Assembly (NCBI GenBank): GCA_014529385.2
Contig: CM043958.1
Span: 80,320,025 to 80,384,024 of the forward strand
Origin: Adiantum capillus-veneris
Lineage: Eukaryota > Streptophyta > Polypodiopsida > Polypodiales > Pteridaceae
Reading direction: 5' to 3'
DNA: 64,000 bases
Position 1 is the stretch's first letter. Each line of letters opens with the position of its first letter. Under the pieces are notes generated by a model that had not been told where the DNA came from, made no database searches, and saw nothing but the letters and a program-made list of their open reading frames with translations. Both the position numbers and the translations under genes were made by a program. Shown piece after piece: positions 25,584 through 36,575 of this stretch.

Positions 25584-28500
25584 ATATATATATATATATA
25601 TATAGTCTCGTGTGTGAAAATTATCTCTCTCCATTAAGTAAAATACTCAATTATCTACTTAGCTACGTCATATTCCCTAACTACTGGTATCAGAGCAAGG
25701 TTTGCTTATAGCTGAAGTATCTCAAGGAAAGGATTCCTTAAATTGAGTGGGAGTAATGGCGGAGGAAGGGAAGCTCAAGATCGAGAAGTTCCATGGCAAG
25801 AACTAACAACACTAGAAGATGCAAATTGAAAACTATCTCTACCAGAAGGACCTTTATTTGCCACTACTAGGCGATCTTGCAAAGAAGCCCGCAACAATGA
25901 CAGATGAAGCATAGATTTTCCTTAACCGAAAGACATTAGGAACAATCCGGCTAAGCTTGGCATCAACGGTGGCCTTCAACGTTTCATAGATGAAGACCAC
26001 GGAGGACTTGATGAAGTCACTTGACGGCCTCTACAAGAAACCATCGGCATCCAATAAGGTATTTCTCATGAAGCGCTTGTTCAATATAAAGATAGTAGAG
26101 AATGGTTCAGTTGCAGAACACCTAAATGACTTCAACACCAACATAAGTAAGCCTCGATCGGTGAACATCAATTTCGATGACGAAGTGCAAACTCTCCTTA
26201 TACTATCGTCTCTACCGTATAGTTGGGACAGCCTTGTGATGGCTGTAGATAACTCTATCTCTGGCACAAATACTCTTAAGTTTGATGATGTTGTGGGTGT
26301 TCTCCTAAGCGAGGAAATGCGTAAAAGAAGCACAGGTGAATCATCAAGTGTTGCACTGTCAGTGGAAACAAGAGGAAGGCCTAAGGAGAGGTTCAAAAAC
26401 GAAAAGGGTCGTGATCGCTCAAGGCGGAGCAAGTCATGCACAAAGTCGGTTCTTGAATGTTGGAACTACGGCAAGAAAAGCCACGTCAAGAAGGATTGCT
26501 TGTTCAAGAAGAAGGAGTCAGAATCTCAAGACAACAAGCCAATATCGAAGGCCAATGTGGCAGATAAAGTAGAGCAAGATGCTCTAATTCTCTCATTAGA
26601 CAATGTGTCTAATTCCTAGATAGTAGATTTTCCATTTTCATTCCATGCAACACCGCACAAGCAGCATTTTCAAGATTACATCAAAGGTAATTTTGGGTAT
26701 GTATACTTGGGAGATGATGAAGCTTATGAAATTGTCGGCAAAGATACAGTTTGTGTCAAAACTACTAACGGAAATGAATGAAAGCTTAAAGATGTTAGGC
26801 ATGTTCGTTCTCTTCGCAAAAATCTGATCTCTATTGGACAATTGGACGATGAAGGTCACAACATTGCATTCGGAAACAAAAGTTGGAAGATCTCAAAGGG
26901 ATCTTTGGTGGTTGTCGAAGGAGAAAAGATTGGTACACTTTACTTGTGTACTGTCAGCACAAAACCTTCAACTTATACAACAACTACAGAAGTTGCCAGT
27001 GCGGTGTGGCACTACCGGCTTAGACATACGAGTGCCAAAAGAATGCAAATCCTTCAATCAAAGAAGCTTCTACCACGTTTGAAAGAAGTGGACTTAGAGT
27101 TCTGTGAAGATTGTGTTTATAGTAAACAAAAAAGGGTAAAATTCCTAAAAGCAGGAAATGAAAGGAAAAATAAAAAACTCAAATTGGTTCGTTCTGATGT
27201 TTGGGATCCTGAAAGTACACCATCCCTTGGTGGCTCATTGTACTATGTAACATTCATAGACAATGCAACTAGAAAAACATTGGTTTATGTCATGAAAAAT
27301 AAATCCGATGTGTTTTCCATATTTCAAAGGTGGAAAGCCTTTGTGGAGAATGAAACAGGTACCAAGGTTAAATGTCTTAGATCTGACAATGGAGACGAGT
27401 ATTGCAGCCAAGCTTTTGTGCTAGCATGGCATTCGGAGGCAAAGGACAACCCCAAGGACACCTCAACAAAATGGCATTTGAGAAAGGATGAACAAAACAT
27501 AACATGGAGCGAGCACGAAGCATGCGGCTACATGCAGGTTTATCGCTTGGGCTTTGGACGAAAGCAATAAGTACGTCTGTGTACTTAATCAACCGGTCAC
27601 CCTCAACGACATTAGATGGGGGAGTTCAAAAAGAGGCATGGATAGGTAAAACGGTGAATTATTCATTTCTCAAAGTGTTTGGGTACGAAGCTTTCATGCA
27701 CATAGATGGAAGCCTAAGGTCAAAGCTAGACGCAAAGTCCAAAAAGTGTTTCTTCATCGGCTATGGAGAGGGTAACTTTAGGTATCGCCTATGGAATCCT
27801 GAAGATGGTAAAATCTTTAAAAGTAGAAATGTAATTTTTAACGAACAAAATATGTACAAACATTACTTGGAAAAAAAAAAAAAAAAAAGGTGATGAGTAT
27901 ATGAAGCTTGAGGACGGTGAAGACTCAAGGACTGCAAACGGTGACAATGTGCAACAACGTCAACCAAATGAGGAGCCTCAACCTATTCCCCGAAGATCTA
28001 CAAGAGCAAGTAAACCTCAAGAAAGGTTCGTTCCTTCTTTCAATCATCTCTTGATCTCAGATTCTGAGAGCCGAAATCATACGAAAAAGCTATGCATCAC
28101 GAATCCAAAGAAGAATGGATGAAGAGCATGCAAGTGGAGATGGACTCATTACATCGCAACCAAACATGGGAGTTGGTTGAGTTGCCTAAAGGTAAGCGGA
28201 CACTGGAGAACAAATGGGTGTATAAGCTAAAGGAAAAAGAAGGTGGGAAGAAAAGGTACAAGTCTAAGCTTATGGTAAAAGGGTTTCTCAAAAGACAGTT
28301 ATTGACTTCAATGAAATAATTTCTCCCGTTATAAAAATGAACTCAATTAGGCTTGTCTTAAGCCTTGTGACTGCTCATGATTTAATTCTTGAGCAAATGG
28401 ATGTAAATACGACATTCCCTCACGATGACTTAGAGTGAAACCGGCCCGTGGGACGGTAGGCTTTGGCTTTCACCCGAAATTCTTTACTTTAGACACACAG

Positions 28501-31500
28501 AGAGAGAACGTGCAAAGGAAACCTGTGACAGGAATTAACACTTAAGCACACATACGGCTCGGAAGCTAGAATGCTTTGAGCAGACTCCGACAACCTGTAG
28601 GCCCCAAAATTGGCGCCCCTTTCGGTATTTCTTTATTCTTTAACTCAGGGAATAAAACTTGTGATCTCCTACGAGCTGCCCCGTATAATCCAGGCTGAGA
28701 AACACCTGTTCTCGCCCGATTTCGGCAACATAACTATATAGGACGCTTCACAGTTGGTATCCCCACGCAATAGATGACTTTCCCGACGCATACGGACACT
28801 TTGCAAAACCTGGCAAGAATCTGCAGTACGCTGAATTCTCTGTTTTCTGCCCCGAAAATGCGTCAAATCACCTCTACAACGGTCCCCTTGCGTCCCCAAA
28901 CCTCCTGGGGGTATTAGGGACCGTTTAGGGCCGAAACCCTAAACCTGCAAAAATACACAGCAGGCTGCAATTCCCTGTTTTGGGCTCCTTTTCGCGTGCC
29001 GGTCGCATCTATAGCAAGACCTCGAGCTCCCGCACCTGTAGGGCTACTTGCCCTTTGAATCGGATGAGATTTCTCACGTGAAACCTCGCCGAATTCACCT
29101 GTACCTGCGGGGAATTAGCCACTAGCTAACCCATTAACTGTGCAAGAAGCTCTTGCCTCGGCAATTGCGCATGAACCCACACAATTGTACATCAATCAAA
29201 TGAAAAGCCCTCTTGTGGGGCATCACATAACTGCACGTAAGGGGGAGAGAGAGCAGTGTGTAGCGTGCAGGGCATCACTCTTGGCACCACACTGTACATA
29301 GAGGGAAAGGAAGCACTCCAGAGCTCTTAACCTGTGGCAGTTTGCATAATGAGGCCTCTCCCAACTTAAATTTCAGCGCTACCTCTTCCTTTGTGAGGCA
29401 AGTGCACATAAATGTGCCACTTGGAGCATTTACAAGCATTTTCTCATTTCGGGTTTGCCGCTTAAAAATCTCCCAACTGGTTGCCCAATTGACTTCGCTT
29501 CAGAGTTGTAAAATGTTCCCCTAGTCATACCGGAGGTAATGACGCGAACACATTTCACGGCCCAAAATAGCAATTCCCTAAAGTTTAGGAAATGATTCCG
29601 TTGGGCTCCCACTGGTCATCATCTGACCATCTATCCTCATTGGGAACGCATCCAAAAGTGCAATGTGGCCCAACTATCGAATACTTTCTGTTGGTAGTCC
29701 CATCTTGACTTTATGCCTTTATTGAGTTCACTTCCTAGTATCCACCAACTTGCTAAGTGCGACGAGGGGACCTACATGATCTTACTCTCAGCCTAGACAT
29801 CCTCTTACTATACGAATCCCAGTGCCGACCACTTCCCATCTGCGGGTGAAACTACCGTTCACATTGGCCATACAATATCTAACCGTTTGATACTTCAAAA
29901 AGAGGGTCTCAAAAATAAAACAAAAATCATAACCAACAACTAAGGTTAGCAGTTGCCACGTCCTCGTGACATAGTTAACAGCTACCACGCCCTTGTGACA
30001 TAGAGGAGGAAATTTACATGCTTCAACCAAAGGGGCATGAAGTAAAAGGTAAGGAGAAAATAGTTTGCAAACTAAAGAAGAGCTTGTATGGTTTAAAGCA
30101 AGCATCAAGAAGGGTACTTGAAGTTCGATCGATGGATGTTGGATCATGGATTCACAAGATACAACTCAAATCATTGCGTCTACACTAAGAATTTGAGAGA
30201 TGAGAAGTTCGTCATCCTAATGTTGTATGTTGATGGCATGTTGATTGCAAGTGCTAACATGCAGGATATCAAAGACCTAAAAGAGGAGTTGTCTAAATCT
30301 TTTTCAATGAGAGATTTAGATGTTGCAAAATGGATACTTGGTATGAAGATGTTAGGTGAAGCGGAATGAATGTTGTATTTTCTCAAGATTAGTGATCTTG
30401 ACCGCTCAAGGTTCCTTTTAGTTCTTATGGAAAGAGAGAGCTTTCCTTCTGGTGGAGAGTGCTATGATCACGAACAAAGTGAGTGGATTGTGCGTGCAAG
30501 TGAATGAGACTGAGAGAAGAAGAGAGAAGAGATACGACACCAAGGGGTTGTAAAACCCTCCTCCGAAGACCCCACTCTCATCGGCGAGAGTGGTCTATTT
30601 GATTGTGCAAATGCGTACAAATGCTAATGCCATGGACTATGCCGATGATGATGAAGACGGTGACAACTTAGGCTGAATCTGGGGTCTTCTTTGTGGCTGA
30701 AATGGGACTGTTTTTGTCGGCTGAATTCTGGATAAAAACGCTGAAGATGATCTGTGTTTATGCTGCGGGTTCAAGGCTGAAATTCTGAGAATAAAACGCT
30801 GCCCTTTCTCTGCACTTTAGGCTGTGTTTGGGGTGTCGACAGGCTGCTGAAAACGCTGCCACAGCAGGTTTGTAAGGGCTACAATTCGCTGTAAAAGCTG
30901 CTCCAGAAAACGCTGCAAAGAACTGGGACTTGCTGGCGTTAAGAGGCTGAAAAAACGCTGGCCTGAATTGGGGCAAAAACGCTGGCGATCCTGGCTATGG
31001 TGGAAACGCTAGGCAGCACCAAGTATGGCGATGGCTATCGGGTAAACACCGGCGAGGAGAAGGTGCTCTATGATGCAAAACGCTATGCTTGATGGTTGGG
31101 GCCTCGCCAAGGGGATGGGGAGGTTCTTGCTGAGAGGGAGGGAACACCTGCTGCTTGGGGAAGCCTGTTGTGCTCTCTGCTCATCTGCCCATTTGTGCTA
31201 ACTTGGGTTTGCTTATAAATTAACTTACCCAATTTGCCCTACTGACTACCCAACAAAAGTCACTTAATAAATAAGTGAAAAATGTCAAAAATAGGGAAAA
31301 ATGGGATAAAGTCATCTGAAAAATCCCCAAACTGACTCTGATGGAATCTAATGGAAATGCTTATGCTTGTGCTTATGCAACCGGAGGATATGCACCTACA
31401 CTGAGTGACTGGGCATGCACGGTCTACGAATAGACTCACAAAAGTGCCAGATCACTCCTAATCTAACTTGACTGGACTTTGACGGAAACCCTGCTATGGT

Positions 31501-33087
31501 GTAGTTTGTCCACGGACACATAGGGTTGGGATGTGTCACGTGACAGAAGATATCAAGGGACACGACAAAGAAGACACCGAAGCTATCTCAAGAAGATTAT
31601 ATTAAGAAGGTACTAGAAAGGTTTGCAATACAAGATGCAAAATCGGTTTCTATACCTTTGGCTAGTCACTTATAACTAACCAAGGATATGTGTCCAAAGA
31701 CACGAGACGAGATAGCCTATATGTCTAAAGTTGCAGCGGTAGGTTCTCTAATGTATACTATGGTTTGCACAAGGCCAAACATTCACATGCAATGGGAGTT
31801 GTAAGTAGATTAATGGACAATCCAAGTAAAGAGCAATTGCAAGCTGTGAAGTGGATACTTAGGTATCTAAAAAGAACAACAACAAATGCTTTGTATTTTG
31901 GAAGCACTGACAGTTTCTTGCAAGGGTATGTTGATGCAGATATGGTAGGTGACAAATACACTCGAAGGAGCACTACTGGCTATGTCTTACAATTGGAGGC
32001 ACAGAAGTAAATTGGGCTTCAAAGCTGCAGAAAGTGGTCTCACTTTGTACCACGGAAGCAGAATATGTAGCAATGACGGAGGCAAGCAAAGAGATTCTAT
32101 GGCTTCACAAATTCTTAGAGAAGCTTGGATACAAGCAAGACAATTGTGTCTTGTACGGTGATAGCCAAAGCGCTATCCATCTTGCAAAAAACTCAGCCTT
32201 TCATTCAAGGACAAAGCACATTGAGGTGAGATACCACTTCATACGCACTCTTTTGGAAGAGGGACAGTTAAAGCTAGAAAAGGTGCATACAAGTGAAAAT
32301 CCTGCAGACGTGTTTACAAAGGTGGTCAACAAGGAAAAGTTGAGCTTTTGCTCATCTTCAATCAGCATTCAAGGATAAGAAGCCAAGATGGAAAGCAGTC
32401 ACACGTTTGGTTTGGAGATCAGTCTTCAAGTGGGAGATTATTAAGTGTGAGCCTGATTTACCCCTTGTAATTTTGTGTAAAAAACGCATATTTGTAAGGC
32501 CCTCGTTATGAAGAGAAGCCATCGTGCCTGAAGAAAATTCACTCGCCGAAACCAAAATTTTCACGACCAGCTCGAGACGGGCTTCGACGGAATATTCCTT
32601 GTCATTGGAATATTATGGCCAGACGGCAGCCGAAAACTGATCAGAAAACGGCTGTTCGGTTGGTCGATGGTCGGTTGGCCGGTTGCCGATGGACAGAAGT
32701 CTTTGGCGGTGGCCGAATTCAATGGCCGGTGGCCGATTTCAAGTTGGACTTGTCTTCTCAAGGGCGGCCACACATGGACGCATTGAAGAGTCCAGCTTGG
32801 ACTTGTCTACACAAGGGCAGCTACACACGGTTGCCTCTCATGAGAGAGGGCAACCCTTTTGGCCTATAAAAGGAGTCCTTTTCTACACACAAAAATAGAT
32901 TGAAGAGGTGTAGCATTGTGATGCATTGTGAAGTTGATGCAACAAGATGGATGTGAGGTGGTGAGAGTGAAGCAAGGCGGGAGCTCCAAAAGGGTATATT
33001 CCCTTTGTAACTTACTTCTTGTTTGAAGTACTAAAGCCATTGAATGGCTGCTTTCCCGTGGATGTAGCCCACATAGGGTGAACCACG

Positions 33088-33147
<60 letters not shown>

Positions 33148-36100
33148 GTGAAATTTATCTCTCTCCATTAAGTAAACTATCAATTATCTACTTAGCTACG
33201 TCATATTCCCTAACACCAACTCCTTCCATATCCACATACAAGGCAAGTAGATCTTGGTACTTAAGATATGGATTTTCGTGTATCCAATGTCAATCTTCCT
33301 TCAAAGACATGACAATAAAGATGGGAGCTAATAAGTCCATGATCGGGACTCGAAGATGCTTTTAGGTAAAAAAGACAGAGAGAGGTTCTTTGGGTTCTTG
33401 GTTCTGCTTTGGTTCTTAATAGTTCTTACCTTGAGTTCGCGAAGCCGAAGCACGCACAGAGCTAGATCTAGTACTCCGCACAAACACACAAGGGACACTT
33501 TACTTCACTTCAAAGAATTGAACTGAACTGCATGAAAGAGAGACACATGAGAGAGAGAGAGAGAGAGAGAAGAGACCACCAAATGTCGAGTCCCAAACCC
33601 TCAAGGGCCCCCTTGCTCTGTTGTCAGAGCAAGTACTTTCTTTATTCTTGCACAATGCTAATACAATGACTAAATGTTGCGATGTTGATGCTAATGGGTA
33701 TTGAAGCTACTCATGCTGGGTACTGGGTACTAATGGTATTGCAAGGTACTGAGGTGCTGAGAGGTTCTATGTCGATGACGATGATGACGACGACGGGTAT
33801 TGCTGGGTCTATGTCGACGACGAAGTACTGATGGGTCTGTGTCGAAGACGATGATGTCGACGATGAGGTATTGATGGGTCTGTGTTTACGAAGGTGATAT
33901 CGACGACGAGGTACCGATGGATCTATGTCGACGCAACGACGACGGCGACGAGGTCCTGATGGGTTCGGTGGATCTATGTCAACGACGATGACGACGACGA
34001 GGTTCTTGAGGGCTCTTTGGATCCTTATGTCGAGCCAAGGCACAAGGGGTACGAGTGTTGGGGTATTGTGTCGACGACGGTGACGACGACGACAACGGGT
34101 CTATGGCTAAATGCCGGATCTACTAGCATTGTCGATGGCTTGGGTCTACAACCATGACGAGGCTAGGGGATGAAAGCTATCGCCGAGGACGATGACGGCT
34201 GAAATCTGATGGCGCTCAAAGCTGAAAACGATGGCTGTCTTGGGCTGAAAACGCTGACATTCCTGCAGTTAAAACGTTGGGAAACTCCTGGCTATTGCGG
34301 CACGGCTTGGTGCTCTTGCCAATCCCCAAGGTCTTCTGCTTCTACAAGCGCCCCTATGGCTGCCCTTTATAGATGACAGGGGCTCGGTCGAGCAGGCAAA
34401 TAGACAACCCCCCGACCAGGCAATTTATAAGCTGAAAAATAACTCGTTAAAAAATGCCAAGTTAAGAGGTGGTTCACGCGGTAGAAATGCTCATGCTAAA
34501 ATGATTGTATTGTGCAAGAGAGGGTACGCAACTATGACCAGCCTGGGCATGCATGTCCAACTAGAGGATCACAAAGTGGAAGGCTAGGTCCTAAGCTAAG
34601 ACTCATGCTAGACTGTAGTAGAAGCATGTCCACGTAGCGCAAGTGAAGTGCGCACGTGACACTTTTCACCAAATTCTGCAAGAGGGAAGGAGGAGCTCCG
34701 CTTAGCAAATTCACTCCCGACCAGGAAAGTCACCTCCAAATTCCAATGCCCAAGGGGGAGCACAAAATCCCTTTGCCAGGTAGCGTTTTAAAACGCTATG
34801 GCAAGGCGTGACCTTTGGGTTGCCGACAAAGAGGACTGTCTAACGTCGTCAAGGGGTAGCCGGTGTGAGCATGTCAAGCGCTGCAAGGAAGGAGGGGCCT
34901 TTCAAAACCCCGAACTTGTGTCTAAGGGTGTCGTCAACACTGCAGTCCGCAACGTTTTAAAACACTCGCAGCACGCAAGGCGACGGACACCAAGTGGAAG
35001 CTGGGGTGTACACCAATACTCTCACTCTGAAAAGAACCATAGAAACCATTGCAAGCTATTGATCAAAGAGCACTATAGATAACAACTGGAAGACCGGACT
35101 TGAGACAAAGAACACAAAATACAGTAAACTTGAAGCTCAGCCAACCCATGTACTCACAATGTATCATCTACAGACACTGGTTGGTCAACTCCAAACAAGG
35201 ACACATCTAGACGTTCGAGTGTGCAATGGAGACAGTGCTAGCAACCCTATGTGACTCGGACTCAAGAGAATAGACTCTAACATAGACCAAACATAGATAC
35301 CTACGGTATCTCCCAAATGATATGTAAAGCATCTACCTCAGGTGGTGAGCCACTAAGGTAACATTGTAGATGAGTGGAGGGTGACAAACGAGGTAGGCAC
35401 TAGGCCTTGTCGATGACCTCTCTATCACTCCTCCCTTCTCGCCACAGTGCTTATCCAAGGAGGTAGCCCCAACTTGCTATAAACCATCATAGGTGTCTCC
35501 AAGTTGGCCTAAAAGCTCCCTCTTAGCACTTTCAAGAACTATCTTTGTGAAAAAGTATGAGGGGAAGAGAGAGGAAGGAGATGGACAACTCAAATATGAG
35601 AGAGACAATGATATAATGTAATGGAAAGCTTTATTATTTAGAGAACTACTGTGAGATACAATCTAAGTACTTAAAGTACACAAATAGGTACTTTATATTA
35701 CTTTTTACTATATGTAGAAGAAGGTACCTTGATAGGTAAAAGTACCTATGATACAATGTACAAGTATTTCTGAGAGACTCGATGGATGATTCCCAAAGCC
35801 AAGCTAGAGGCTAAAGTCCCAAGTACAATTGAGTGTGTTTTCCTAGATAAAAACACTCTATACAAGATGATCTAATGTCGGAAGATCCTCATGCATCATA
35901 TTCCTGCTCTCTGTGACCAAAGGCCAGATCAAACAGCAACTAACTCGCATCTCCACCGAAGCACGATATCTGCATCAAGATCTAAGACGACCGCACAAGC
36001 GAAAAGAGGAGCACCTGCAATAGCAACGATCTAGAGCATGCCAAGCCACCCTTAGACACCCCTTCAAACGTGGCACTGCAGTATGCAACATGTGTACTAG

Positions 36101-36533
36101 GTTGGGGCAAAGAACTGCAACAAGGAAGAGAGGCGGTCCACCCAATCACCACGACCCCATAGTCAAACAAAACCAACTGCCTATCAAACAAGAGAAACAA
36201 AAAAGAAACAATACAAGCCACAAACAGCCATACAAGCATGACAGACCAACACCACAACGCATGCAAACATGCAATCAAGCACATACCAAGCAAACAAGAA
36301 AACAAATCACATTCAAAAATAGGCAAACACAATCAGCAAATAAGAGAAGACACAATCAAAAATGCTCGAGAAAACTAGACAAAACGTTAAAACCAAACGC
36401 ATGGCTCATGAGCGAGGACAAACTGACAGAAGAGGGGAAGAGAGAAAGGGGAGACCCCGCTCGCATTGCCTTTGCCCTGATGGCCACCTAGCAAGGGAGG
36501 CCTGGCATGAGAAGTCCGAAGCAAAAAAGGGGG

Positions 36534-36575
<42 letters not shown>

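Larger units (their letters stand above)
25756..32378 (+). pseudogene. Ty1/copia Gag-Pol, inactivated and twice interrupted
   Basis: Gag starts at 25756 ([16 protein letters not shown]) but soon meets stops. The main Gag frame is 25990-26619, and its zinc knuckle reads [14 protein letters not shown], with Tyr in place of the second Cys. The protease is damaged: the DSGA position reads DFPF before SFHATP. Integrase spans about 26842-27480 with the H-H and FCEDC zinc site and [11 protein letters not shown] begins at 28092 ([14 protein letters not shown]), is cut at 28436, resumes at 30001 ([15 protein letters not shown] where YVDD is usual), is cut at 30350, and resumes at 31546. RNase H is at 32034-32378 ([19 protein letters not shown]). 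Several stops and frameshifts make this copy non-functional. Confidence 0.9.
24871..33215 (+). mobile_element. Ty1/copia retrotransposon, plus strand, split by two solo LTRs
   Basis: The LTRs are at 24871-25683 and 32439-33215, with a tRNA-Met PBS at 25685 and a purine tract (AAGTGGGAG, about 32428-32436) before the 3' LTR. Flanks CCAAT (24866-24870) and CCAAC (33216-33220) fit an aged target duplication. Removing the insertions at 28436-30000 and 30350-31545 leaves about 5.6 kb, normal for copia. The LTRs differ by many substitutions and indels, so this is an older insertion than those it contains. Confidence 0.9.

Noticed and set aside
36090-36491. 133-codon plus-strand frame in TOM40 intron 6
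   Set aside because: Low-complexity Lys/Gln/Asn composition, no domain, no splice or promoter support.
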